Positions 1-6,452 of a stretch of DNA of 12,767 nucleotides are shown here, one piece after another. Both the position numbers and the translations under genes were made by a program. Below the pieces are notes generated by a model. That model was not told where the DNA came from. It was given only the letters and a program-made list of their open reading frames with translations, and ran no database searches. Origin of the DNA: Betaproteobacteria bacterium (GTDB lineage: Bacteria > Pseudomonadota > Gammaproteobacteria > Burkholderiales > SG8-39). Position 1 is the first letter of the stretch, and every line of letters starts with the position of its first letter. The DNA lies in contig JAFAGU010000027.1 of assembly GCA_019237595.1 (NCBI GenBank), positions 1-12,767 on the forward strand, read 5' to 3'.

Positions 1-668
1 GCCCACGCGGTGCCGTAGATGCGCTGGAGCATCTCGTTCTTCGAGTCACCGCGCCAGTACGCGCCGGCGACGCGCATGAGCTTGAAGACCTTCAGCTTGC
101 CGGTCGACGGCACGTGCGGCCCGCGGCAGAGGTCGATCCAGTTCCCCTGCCCGTAGAGCGAGATGGGCTCGTTCGCCGGGATGGCGCCGATGATCTCCGC
201 CTTGTATTTCTCGCCGATGCCCATGAAGAACTTGACCGCCTCGTCCCGGGACATCGTTTTTCTTTCCACCTTCAAATCTTTTTTCGCGATCTCGGCCATC
301 TTGTTCTCGATGGCGACCAGATCCTCCGGCGTAAACGGCCGCTTGTACGCGAAGTCGTAGTAGAAGCCGTTCTCGATCACCGGACCGATCGTTACCTGCG
401 CGCCGGGGAAGAGCTCCTGCACGGCCTGCGCCATCAGGTGGGAGGTCGAGTGCCGCAGGATGTCGAGGCCCTCGGGGCTCTTCGGCGTGACGATCTGGAG
501 CTCCGAGTCCTCCGAGATGGTGAAGCTCGTGTCGACGAGCCGGCCGTTCACCTTGCCGGCGAGCGCCGCGCGCGCGAGGCCTGCGCCGATCGACTCGGCG
601 ACCTGGGCAACCGTGACGGGATTCGGGAACGACTTCGACGAGCCGTCGGGGAGACGGATGGTGGGCAT
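1..668 (-). CDS. thrS: Threonyl-tRNA synthetase, N-terminal 222 residues (cut by window start)
   Basis: ThrRS charges tRNA-Thr with threonine in the cytoplasm and edits mis-acylated Ser-tRNA-Thr. The visible part begins MPTIRLPDGS, as is usual for the N-terminal TGS domain (about 1-62). The editing domain follows, with H73 and H77 in the HSTSH motif and C181 and H185 in DLCRGPH, the expected zinc-like editing pocket. The catalytic class II core and anticodon-binding domain (roughly another 420 residues in the family) lie outside the window. The ATG is chosen because the family N-terminus starts exactly there. The gene sits 25 bp downstream of the Bug-family gene on the same strand, so co-transcription is possible. 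A TAATAT hexamer (682-687, minus strand) in that gap could give a private promoter with a very short leader. No convincing Shine-Dalgarno precedes the ATG. Identification is secure. Confidence 0.97.
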   Translation of the reverse strand, partial: MPTIRLPDGSSKSFPNPVTVAQVAESIGAGLARAALAGKVNGRLVDTSFTISEDSELQIVTPKSPEGLDILRHSTSHLMAQAVQELFPGAQVTIGPVIENGFYYDFAYKRPFTPEDLVAIENKMAEIAKKDLKVERKTMSRDEAVKFFMGIGEKYKAEIIGAIPANEPISLYGQGNWIDLCRGPHVPSTGKLKVFKLMRVAGAYWRGDSKNEMLQRIYGTAW

Positions 669-693
669 TTCGGGTGCGCGAATATTACCGCAC

Positions 694-1659
694 TCACTCC
701 GCCTTGATGCCGCGCTCGCGGATTACGCGCGTCCACTTCCTCCGCTCGCGCTCGAGGTGCGCGGTGGCTTCCTCCGGCGAGCTCGCGATGATCTTGAGGC
801 CGCGCTCGTCCCAGAGCTTCGCCTCGCCGGGCGCGGCGAGCGCCTTGCGCATGTGCGCGTTCAGCGTGTCGACGATCGGCCGCGGCGTCGCCTTCGGCGC
901 TGCGATGACGAACCACGTCTCGAACTCGTAGCCCGGCACGCCGGCCTCGGCGACGGTGGGAAGCTCCGGCATGGCGGCGTTTCGCTCGGCGCTCGTGACC
1001 GCGAGCGCACGCAGGCGCCCCGCCTTCACGTTGCCGGCCTGCTGCGAGATATTGCCGAACGTGAGGTCGACTTCCCCGGCGATGACCGCCATGTCGGCCG
1101 GGCCGCCGCCCTTGTACTGGATCACCGCGATGTCGATGCCCGCGAGCACGTTGAAGAGCTCGCCGGCGATGTGAGGATTCGTCCCAGGCCCCGCTGCCGA
1201 GTAGTGCAGCTCGCCGGGCTTCGCCTTGGCGAGCGCGATCAGCTCGCGGATGGAGCGCGCCGGCACGGACGGATGGACCGTGACGACGGAAGGCGAGGAC
1301 GCGACGAGCGAGATGGAAACGAAGTCGCGCAGCGGGTCGTACGGCGCGCGCGCCATCATGAGCTGGTTCGTGACGAACGGGATGGTGTTGACGAGCAGCG
1401 TGTAGCCATCCGCCGGCGCGTGCATCACGGCCTCGGTGCCGATCACGCCTGCGGCGCCGGAACGGTTCTCGACGACGATCTGCTGGCCGATGGAATCGGA
1501 CACCTTCGCCGCGAGCAGCCGCCCGACGACGTCCACGCTCCCGCCCGGCGGGAACGGGCAGATGAGCCGGATGGCCTTGGACGGATACGATTGGCCGCTG
1601 GCGCTGAAGGTCGCCAGGGCCGCGAGCACGGCGGCGAGCGCCGCGAGGCAGGTCTTCAA
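694..1659 (-). CDS. Bug/TctC-family tripartite tricarboxylate transporter substrate-binding protein
   Basis: This is a periplasmic solute-binding protein of the Bug family, which captures carboxylates or other small anions for tripartite tricarboxylate transporters or for sensing; the ligand cannot be read from sequence. With a TTG start at 1659 it has 321 residues, the usual size. A Lys-Thr-Cys N-terminus is followed by an Ala/Leu-rich hydrophobic segment to about residue 20 (signal peptide), then SYPSKAIRLICPFPPGGSVD, the Bug signature loop (about 24-43). Later family landmarks are HYSAAGPGTNPH (152-163), QYKGGGPADM (181-190) and VAEAGVPGYE (236-245). An in-frame ATG at 1704 exists but lies inside the tRNA-Val anticodon arm, so it would code the tRNA as protein; the TTG gives a normal signal peptide. 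No tctA or tctB membrane genes are nearby, which is common for orphan Bug proteins. The family is certain, the start less so. Confidence 0.9.
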   Translation of the reverse strand: MKTCLAALAAVLAALATFSASGQSYPSKAIRLICPFPPGGSVDVVGRLLAAKVSDSIGQQIVVENRSGAAGVIGTEAVMHAPADGYTLLVNTIPFVTNQLMMARAPYDPLRDFVSISLVASSPSVVTVHPSVPARSIRELIALAKAKPGELHYSAAGPGTNPHIAGELFNVLAGIDIAVIQYKGGGPADMAVIAGEVDLTFGNISQQAGNVKAGRLRALAVTSAERNAAMPELPTVAEAGVPGYEFETWFVIAAPKATPRPIVDTLNAHMRKALAAPGEAKLWDERGLKIIASSPEEATAHLERERRKWTRVIRERGIKAE

Positions 1660-1664
1660 GGAAT

Positions 1665-1741
1665 TGGTAGGCGCGATTGGACTCGAACCAACGACCCCTA
1701 CCATGTCAAGGTAGTGCTCTAACCAGCTGAGCTACGCGCCT
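1665..1741 (-). tRNA. tRNA-Val, anticodon GAC
   Basis: A complete 77-nt cloverleaf can be folded by hand on the minus strand. The acceptor arm AGGCGCG pairs with CGCGCCT, the D arm is GCTC/GAGC, and the anticodon arm CTACC/GGTAG encloses the loop TTGACAT with anticodon GAC (valine, GUC/GUU). The T arm GTTGG/CCAAT encloses TTCGAGT. The discriminator base is A and the CCA is encoded (1665-1667). The neighbouring Bug gene starts five bases after the CCA. Location close to thrS is, to my knowledge, common in Betaproteobacteria. Confidence 0.97.
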
Positions 1742-1759
1742 GAATTGCAACGTGGGGAT

Positions 1760-1765
1760 TTTATA
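1760..1765 (-). promoter_or_regulatory. Candidate -10 element for tRNA-Val
   Basis: On the minus strand TATAAA lies 18 nt upstream of the tRNA 5' end, in a short AT-rich island. It is followed by a GC-rich stretch (CCCC) where the discriminator would be; such discriminators are typical of stable-RNA promoters under ppGpp control. No good -35 hexamer is visible at 16-18 bp. This is a weak call from base composition and spacing. Confidence 0.3.
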
Positions 1766-1767
1766 CT
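1762..1767 (+). promoter_or_regulatory. Candidate -10 element for sixA, placed for a leaderless mRNA
   Basis: TATACT (5 of 6 matches to TATAAT) ends 7 nt before the sixA ATG. Transcription normally begins 6-8 nt after the -10, so the first transcribed base would be at or next to the start codon. The same AT-rich island contains the minus-strand -10-like sequence for tRNA-Val, so it may drive both directions. No clear -35 is seen. Confidence 0.35.
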
Positions 1768-1774
1768 AAGGCCC

Positions 1775-2227
1775 ATGGACCTCATCCTGTGGCGGCATGC
1801 GGACGCGGAGGACGGCCTTCCCGACCCCGAGCGCAAGCTCACGCCGAAGGGGCGCAAGCAGGCGGAACGCGTCGCGGAGTGGCTGCGCCAGCGCCTGCCA
1901 GGCAAGCATGCGGTGCTGGCGAGCCCAGCGGCTCGCGCACAGCAGACTGCCGAAGCCCTCCTACCCAACTTCAAGACTGTTCCGGCGCTTGCACCCGGCG
2001 CTCGGCCGAAGGACATCCTCGACGCGGCCGGATGGCCGGAGCGCGAGGGTACGGTGGTCGTCGTCGGACACCAACCCGACCTTGGCCGCGCCGCGGCCTA
2101 CCTCATCGCGGGCGCGGCAGGAAGCGTGAGCGTGAAGAAGGGCGGCCTGTGGTGGATCGCCTCGCGCACGCGAGAAGAAGGGAACCAGACGATCGTCCGG
2201 GCGGTCATCTCACCGGACTTGCTTTAG
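1775..2227 (+). CDS. sixA: SixA-type phosphohistidine phosphatase
   Basis: A small histidine-phosphatase-superfamily protein of 150 residues, the usual SixA length. SixA removes phosphate from phosphohistidine; in E. coli its targets are the ArcB phosphotransfer domain and the nitrogen PTS protein NPr. Visible catalytic elements are the R7-H8 pair in LILWRHADAE (the acceptor histidine is H8), R54 in SPAARAQQT, and H99 in VVGHQPDLG. The segment ERKLTPKGRKQA (19-30) is the conserved SixA stretch after the active site. The ATG at 1775 is chosen over an upstream in-frame TTG (1745) because the domain begins directly at MDLILWRH. It is divergent from tRNA-Val, and its last 18 bp overlap the 3' end of ppx on the other strand. 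A sixA-ppx-ppk neighbourhood suggests a link with phosphate or PTS signalling, which is inference. Confidence 0.9.
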   Translation: MDLILWRHADAEDGLPDPERKLTPKGRKQAERVAEWLRQRLPGKHAVLASPAARAQQTAEALLPNFKTVPALAPGARPKDILDAAGWPEREGTVVVVGHQPDLGRAAAYLIAGAAGSVSVKKGGLWWIASRTREEGNQTIVRAVISPDLL

Positions 2228-3742
2228 CACAGACACCTTCTTGTCGGACAGCGCGCCGATCTCGAGCTTCATCCCGACCGCTTTCCACTGACTCACTTCG
2301 CTCTCGAGCGCGTCCGCCGAAAGCGGATTTTCATCGAGCCATGATTGCGGCAGATCGATCGCGAAGCCGCCCGCGTCGGCCGCCACCCGCAGGAAGGGCA
2401 GCCGATCGTCCGCCCGGCGGCGAAGGATGAGCGAGGCCGTGCGCAGGGCGAAGACGAGCTTCCAGTCGGTGCCCTCCAGGCCGCCGCCCTCCTCCACCTT
2501 CGAGAGCTTCGAGAGCTTGCCGCGGTGCGCGAGCACGATGCGGGCGAGCCGCGCCTGCTCCATGCGGGAGAACCCGGGCATGTCCGCGCTGGAGAGCACG
2601 TACGCCGAATGCTTGTGGTACTGCGCGTGCGCGATCGATAGGCCGGTCTCCGCGAGCCGCGCCGCCCAGTCGAGCATGAGGCGATCGGCGTCGTCCTCGC
2701 GGTCGGCGCCCGGCACTAGCGCGTCGTAGATGGTGAGCGAGAGGTTGCGCACGCGCTCGGCCTGCCCCGTGTCGATGTGGTAGCGGCGCATGAACTGCGC
2801 GACGGTCACCTCGCGCATATCGCGGTGCTCCACGCGCCCGAGCAGGTCGTAGAGCACGCCGTGGCGCAGCGCGCCTTCCGAGACGCGGAGCTTGTCGATG
2901 CCGAGCTCCTCGAGCGCCGCGGAGAGGATGGCGAGCCCGCCGGGCAGCACCGGCGCGCGGTTCGGCCGCAGGCCGGGAACGCGATCGGGATCCGCCTTCT
3001 CCGCCTTGAGCAATAGCGAGCGAAGTTTCTCCAGCCCGTTGCGCGTGATGCCTTCTTCGGCGAAGCCGTTCTCGCGCAGGATGTTCTCGATCGAGCGCGC
3101 GGTGCCGGAGGAGCCCACGGCCTCCTCCCAGCCGGCGGCGCGGTAGGTGCGCACGATGCCGGAGAGCTCCTGGCGCGCGGCGACCTCGGCCGCCTTCATG
3201 CGCGCCTTGTCGATCCGACCCTCGGGAAAGAAGTTGAGCGAGTAGCTCACGCAGCCCATGTAGAGCGATTCGGTCAGCTGCGGCTCGAGACCCGTGCCGA
3301 TGATGAATTCCGTCGAGCCGCCGCCCACGTCGATGACGAGCCGCTTGTGCGAAGCGGCCGGCATGGAATGCGCGACGCCGAGATAGATGAGGCGCGCTTC
3401 CTCGCGCCCGGAGATCACCTCGATCGGGAAGCCGAGCACCGAGCGCGCCTCGCGCAGGAACTGCGCGGAATTCTTCGCCACGCGCAGGGCGTTCGTCCCC
3501 ACCACGCGTACCGCCTGCCTCGGGAAGCCGCGCAGGCGCTCGGAGAACTTGGCGAGCGCATTGAGCGCGCCGGCCTGCGTGGCGCGGTCGATGCGCTTAT
3601 CGGACGTGAGGCCCGCGCCGAGGCGCACGACCTCGCGCACCGAGTCGAGCGGGTAGATCTGGCCGCCCACGACGCGCCCGATCTGCAAGTGGAAGCTGTT
3701 CGACCCGAGGTCGACGGCGGCTAAGGTGTCGTGTCGCGCCAT
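2210..3742 (-). CDS. ppx: Exopolyphosphatase / guanosine pentaphosphatase (Ppx/GppA family)
   Basis: A 510-residue member of the ASKHA-fold Ppx/GppA family, which releases orthophosphate from polyphosphate ends and in some members converts pppGpp to ppGpp. The first phosphate loop is AAVDLGSNSFHLQIG (8-22). The catalytic-glutamate region is ISGREEARLIY (110-120), and the second phosphate loop is VIDVGGGSTEFIIG (136-149). The length and the His-rich C-terminal part (HRDMREVT about 306; AHAQYHKHSAYVL 371-383) fit the long form with an HD-like C-terminal domain, as in E. coli PPX. ATG 3742 gives the family N-terminus. It is divergent from ppk1 across 58 bp and converges on sixA with an 18 bp overlap. 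Pairing with the kinase supports exopolyphosphatase over a pure GppA role, but the sequence alone cannot exclude pppGpp hydrolysis. Confidence 0.94.
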   Translation of the reverse strand: MARHDTLAAVDLGSNSFHLQIGRVVGGQIYPLDSVREVVRLGAGLTSDKRIDRATQAGALNALAKFSERLRGFPRQAVRVVGTNALRVAKNSAQFLREARSVLGFPIEVISGREEARLIYLGVAHSMPAASHKRLVIDVGGGSTEFIIGTGLEPQLTESLYMGCVSYSLNFFPEGRIDKARMKAAEVAARQELSGIVRTYRAAGWEEAVGSSGTARSIENILRENGFAEEGITRNGLEKLRSLLLKAEKADPDRVPGLRPNRAPVLPGGLAILSAALEELGIDKLRVSEGALRHGVLYDLLGRVEHRDMREVTVAQFMRRYHIDTGQAERVRNLSLTIYDALVPGADREDDADRLMLDWAARLAETGLSIAHAQYHKHSAYVLSSADMPGFSRMEQARLARIVLAHRGKLSKLSKVEEGGGLEGTDWKLVFALRTASLILRRRADDRLPFLRVAADAGGFAIDLPQSWLDENPLSADALESEVSQWKAVGMKLEIGALSDKKVSVLKQVR

Positions 3743-3785
3743 GTTCGTGCGAGCATTTGTGACGGTTTATTTCAGGCCCGGCCGA

Positions 3786-3791
3786 TAGAAT
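3786..3791 (+). promoter_or_regulatory. Candidate -10 element for ppk1
   Basis: TAGAAT (5 of 6 to TATAAT) ends 9 nt before the GTG start of ppk1 in the 58-bp ppx/ppk1 gap. This would leave a leader of only a few bases. No -35 hexamer lies at the right distance, so the call is weak. Confidence 0.25.
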
Positions 3792-3800
3792 ACGCCTTCG

Positions 3801-5885
3801 GTGAACCGCCGCATTCCGCCCCCCACGCAATTCCTGAACCGGGAGCTCGAGATCCTCGAGTTCAACCGGCGGGTGCTCGCGCAGGCGGCGGACGAATCGG
3901 TGCCGCTGCTCGAGCGGCTGCGCTTCATCACCATCGTGTCGTCCAACCTGGACGAGTTCTTCGAGATCCGCGTCGCCGGGCTGAAGGAGAGCATCAAGCT
4001 CGGCCTCGCCGAGCCCTCGCCCGACGGCAGCACGCCGGCGGAGGTCTACGCCGCCGTGAGCCGCGAGGCGCACGCGATCGTCACGGAGCAATACCAGCTC
4101 CTCAACAACATCGTGCTTCCCGCGCTCGCGCGCGAAAGCATCGTCTTCCCGAAGCGCGAGGAGTGGTCGGCGCCGCAGAAACAGTGGATCCGCGACTATT
4201 TCTTCCGCGAGCTGCTGCCCGTGCTCACGCCGATCGGGCTCGATCCGGCGCACCCGTTCCCCCGCGTGCTCAACAAGAGCCTGAACTTCGCCGTCGAGCT
4301 CGAGGGCCGCGACGCCTTCGGCCGGAGCTCGCGCGCGGCGATCGTGCAGGCGCCCCGCGCGCTGCCGCGCTTCATCCGGCTTCCGGCGCAGGTGGGCGGC
4401 GGCGCGCAGTACTGCTTCGTCTTTCTCTCCTCCATCCTGCACGCGCACGTGGGGGAGCTCTTCGCGGGCATGCACGTGAAGGGCTCCTACCAGTTCCGCG
4501 TCACGCGCAACTCCGACCTCTTCGTCGACGAGGAGGAAATCAAGAACCTGCATACGGCGCTGCAGGGCGAGCTGCTGCACCGGCACTTCGGCGACGCGGT
4601 GCGGCTCGAGGTCGCGGACAACTGCCCGGAGCCCATGGAGGAGTTCCTGCTCCAGCAGTTCGGCCTGCAGAAGCACGACCTCTACCGCGTCGAGGGACCC
4701 GTGAACCTCTACCGGCTGCGCGAGGTGCCGGACCAGGTCGATCGCCCGCACCTCAAGTACCCGCCGTTCCAGCCCGGGCTGCCCACCGCGCTCGAGCACG
4801 CGGACATCTTCGAGGTGCTGAAGAAGCAGGACGTGCTCCTCCACCATCCGTTCCAGTCCTTCATGCCCGTGGTGGACTTCATCCGCACCACCGCGACGGA
4901 CCCGAACGTCATCGCCATCAAGCAGACGGTCTACCGTACCGGCACGGACTCCGAGCTGATGGAGATCCTCGTCGAGGCGGCGCGCAAGGGGAAGGAAGTC
5001 ACCGTCGTCGTGGAGCTCATGGCGCGCTTCGACGAGGAGGCGAACCTCAACTGGGCGGCGCGGCTCGAGGAAGCCGGCGCGCACGTGGTCTACGGCGTCG
5101 TGGGACACAAGACGCACGCCAAGATGTCGCTCATCGTGCGGCGCGAGGAGAACGAGCAGGGCAAGGTCCTCAAGCGCTACGTGCACCTCTCGACCGGCAA
5201 CTACCATCCGCGCACCGCGCGCCTCTACACCGACTTCGGGCTCATGACCTCCAACGAGGAGATGTGCGCCGACGTGAATGAAGTCTTCAAGCAGCTCACC
5301 GGGCTCGGTCGGGCGAGCAAGATGAAGTACCTCTGGCAATCGCCCTTCACGCTGCACAAGCGCGTGGTAACGGCGATCCGCAACGAGGCGCGCCTCGCCT
5401 CCGAAGGCAAGCCGGCGCGCATCATTGCCAAGATGAACGCGCTCCTCGAGCCTCAGATCATCGAGGAGCTCTACGCGGCTTCCGGCGCGGGCGTGAAGAT
5501 CGAGCTCGTCGTGCGCGGCGTGTGCGCGCTGAAGCCCGGCATCGAGGGCGTGTCGCAGAACATCCGCGTGCGCTCGATCATCGGCCGCTTCCTCGAGCAC
5601 TCGCGCGTCTTCTTCTTCCAAAACGAGGGCGCGGAAGACGTCTACCTCGCGAGCGCCGACTGGATGGACCGCAACTTCTTCCGACGCATCGAGCTCTGCT
5701 TCCCCGTGCTCGACCCCGCGCTCAAGCGTCGCGTGATCCGCGAGGGCCTGCAGCCCTACCTCGACGACAACTGCCAGGCCTGGGAAATGAAGCCCGACGG
5801 CAGCTACGAGCTGCAGAAACCCCGGCGCGGGCGGCGCCGATCGGCGCAGGAAGAGCTGCTCTTTACCCTCGCCACGCCCAGCTAA
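3801..5885 (+). CDS. ppk1: Polyphosphate kinase 1
   Basis: PPK1 polymerises the gamma-phosphate of ATP into long-chain polyphosphate, usually at the inner face of the membrane, and can run in reverse to make ATP. The 694-residue product has the full architecture: N-terminal domain (about 8-115, NRELEILEFNRRV and SSNLDEFFEIRV), the head domain (to about 320), and two phospholipase-D-like catalytic domains. The key residues are present: R379 (TVYRTGT) and R409 (ELMARFDEEAN) for metal/ATP binding, H439 in KTHAKM (the autophosphorylated histidine, matching E. coli H435), and H600 in GRFLEHSR (matching H592). The GTG at 3801 is the only sensible start, because an in-frame TAG lies 13 nt upstream and no Shine-Dalgarno is evident. 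It is divergent from ppx, giving a polyphosphate synthesis/degradation pair. Very secure. Confidence 0.97.
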   Translation: MNRRIPPPTQFLNRELEILEFNRRVLAQAADESVPLLERLRFITIVSSNLDEFFEIRVAGLKESIKLGLAEPSPDGSTPAEVYAAVSREAHAIVTEQYQLLNNIVLPALARESIVFPKREEWSAPQKQWIRDYFFRELLPVLTPIGLDPAHPFPRVLNKSLNFAVELEGRDAFGRSSRAAIVQAPRALPRFIRLPAQVGGGAQYCFVFLSSILHAHVGELFAGMHVKGSYQFRVTRNSDLFVDEEEIKNLHTALQGELLHRHFGDAVRLEVADNCPEPMEEFLLQQFGLQKHDLYRVEGPVNLYRLREVPDQVDRPHLKYPPFQPGLPTALEHADIFEVLKKQDVLLHHPFQSFMPVVDFIRTTATDPNVIAIKQTVYRTGTDSELMEILVEAARKGKEVTVVVELMARFDEEANLNWAARLEEAGAHVVYGVVGHKTHAKMSLIVRREENEQGKVLKRYVHLSTGNYHPRTARLYTDFGLMTSNEEMCADVNEVFKQLTGLGRASKMKYLWQSPFTLHKRVVTAIRNEARLASEGKPARIIAKMNALLEPQIIEELYAASGAGVKIELVVRGVCALKPGIEGVSQNIRVRSIIGRFLEHSRVFFFQNEGAEDVYLASADWMDRNFFRRIELCFPVLDPALKRRVIREGLQPYLDDNCQAWEMKPDGSYELQKPRRGRRRSAQEELLFTLATPS

Positions 5886-5941
5886 GCGCGACAGCGCTAG
5901 ACGTCCACGACGATTCGCAAGTCTCGCTCCGAGCCGTCCCC

Positions 5942-5962
5942 AAGCGCGCGCAGCGCTTCCTT
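5942..5962 (+). terminator. Possible weak terminator hairpin after ppk1
   Basis: A perfect 6-bp stem AAGCGC/GCGCTT (5942-5947 and 5953-5958) with a 5-nt loop is followed by CCTT, a poor T-tract. A second short hairpin, AGCGC/GCGCT (5885-5898), begins at the ppk1 stop codon. Together they could end or stabilise the ppk1 transcript, though neither is a textbook intrinsic terminator. Confidence 0.35.
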
Positions 5963-5968
5963 ATAAGG
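5959..5968. repeat. 10-bp perfect palindrome CCTTATAAGG
   Basis: A self-complementary 10-mer directly after the ppk1 3' hairpin, in the spacer between two convergent genes. It could be a protein-binding site or part of a degraded palindromic element; nothing else in the window shares it as far as I can see. Chance occurrence is possible. Confidence 0.3.
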
Positions 5969-5999
5969 CCGGCGTCTTGTGTCCTTAGCGTCTTCCAGT

Positions 6000-6023
6000 G
6001 TCTGCTTTCGGCCAGAAGCAGAC
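6000..6023. repeat. Perfect inverted repeat resembling a dispersed intergenic palindrome
   Basis: GTCTGCTT (6000-6007) and AAGCAGAC (6016-6023) are exact inverted arms around the 8-nt loop TCGGCCAG. The element ends one base before the hxlR stop codon, so it may fold at the 3' ends of both convergent transcripts. Read on the plus strand it encodes MSAFGQKQTL. From memory this closely resembles the spurious peptides (MSALGQKQT-like) predicted from a palindromic intergenic repeat common in Rhizobiales and other proteobacteria. That link is recalled, not searched. The structure is certain, the family assignment is not. Confidence 0.6.
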
Positions 6024-6024
6024 C

Positions 6025-6396
6025 CTAAACCGGCGGCCGCTCCTCCGACCATTCAAGCAAGGCGTCAAGCGCAGGGCAAAGCGACTGCCCCCAGGTCGTG
6101 AGGCGGTACTCGACTTTCGGCGGGACTTGGTTATGGACCCTGCGGAGCACGATCCCATCACGTTCGAGTTGACGAAGCTGTTGAGCGAGCATCTTCTGTG
6201 AGATCGCTGGCATCGCCCGCTGGAGATCCGAAAAGCGTTGAACTCTTCCGCCGAAGAGATGAAACAGGATGAGGAGCTTCCAGCGCCCCTCGACGAACCT
6301 CAAAGCCTGCTCGATCCCACGAGCGGCCGATTGCTCCGTGTAATTAGGACGCTCACTTTTCGGTGAGGTACTTACCTTTTCGTGCGTTCTTGTCAT
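6025..6396 (-). CDS. HxlR-family winged helix-turn-helix transcriptional regulator
   Basis: A 123-residue DNA-binding protein of the HxlR (DUF24/MarR-like) family, which usually represses a neighbouring detoxification or redox gene. The core is RGIEQALRFVEGRWKLLILFHL (26-47), then the recognition part RFSDLQRAMPAISQKMLAQQLRQLERDGIVLR (54-85), then the wing VPPKVEYRLTTWGQSL (91-106), all in family order. ATG 6396 is chosen because an upstream in-frame ATG (6525) would add 43 unrelated residues and run into the divergent gene. The N-terminal cysteine that thiol-sensing members carry just before this core is absent; the only Cys is C107. The local base composition is AT-richer than the neighbours. 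It is divergent from the SnoaL-like gene, its probable target. Confidence 0.88.
   Translation of the reverse strand: MTRTHEKVSTSPKSERPNYTEQSAARGIEQALRFVEGRWKLLILFHLFGGRVQRFSDLQRAMPAISQKMLAQQLRQLERDGIVLRRVHNQVPPKVEYRLTTWGQSLCPALDALLEWSEERPPV
6366..6377. promoter_or_regulatory. Candidate operator AGGTA-CT-TACCT
   Basis: A perfect 5+5 inverted repeat lies 20-30 bp inside the hxlR coding region, between the hxlR start and the likely -35 region of the divergent gene. HxlR-family proteins bind short inverted repeats beside their own promoters, so this is a reasonable autoregulatory site. It rests on symmetry and position only. Confidence 0.3.
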
Positions 6397-6418
6397 TTGG
6401 TTAGCGTAGGCCCATGTT
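6390..6418 (+). promoter_or_regulatory. Candidate promoter of the SnoaL-like gene
   Basis: TTGTCA (6390-6395; 5 of 6 to TTGACA) is followed 17 bp later by CATGTT (6413-6418; 3 of 6 to TATAAT). The -35 is good and the -10 poor. The element overlaps the hxlR start codon, so a protein bound here would affect both genes. Confidence 0.3.
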
Positions 6419-6422
6419 AGCG
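6400..6422. repeat. Direct repeat GTTAGCG-N9-GTTAGCG
   Basis: Two exact 7-mers (6400-6406 and 6416-6422), 16 bp apart start to start, lie in the 56-bp gap between hxlR and the SnoaL-like gene. The second copy overlaps the end of the putative -10 element. They could be half-sites for a regulator. Confidence 0.35.
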
Positions 6423-6452
6423 CCCAGGCAATTGCTAAATGAAGGAGTGCCA

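Noticed and set aside
1660..1704. ATG start for the Bug protein at 1704
   Set aside because: It would translate the anticodon and T arms of tRNA-Val; the TTG at 1659 gives a normal signal peptide.
1436..1722. Plus-strand open frames across the tRNA, reading VGAIGLEPTTPTMSR and DWTRTNDPYHVK
   Set aside because: These are antisense translations of tRNA-Val; such peptides are a familiar annotation artefact.
3743..3800. Pho-box-like sequence (CCGTCAC-AAAT on the minus strand) between ppx and ppk1
   Set aside because: Only the first half and linker resemble a Pho box; the second half does not match at the required spacing.
3731..5281. 516-codon plus-strand open frame in another frame of ppk1
   Set aside because: Arg/Ala/Gly-rich frame shadow with no recognisable fold.
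3597..5621. 674-codon minus-strand open frame opposite ppk1
   Set aside because: Arg/Glu/His/Leu-rich antisense shadow of a GC-rich gene with no domain; ppk1 is unmistakable on the other strand.
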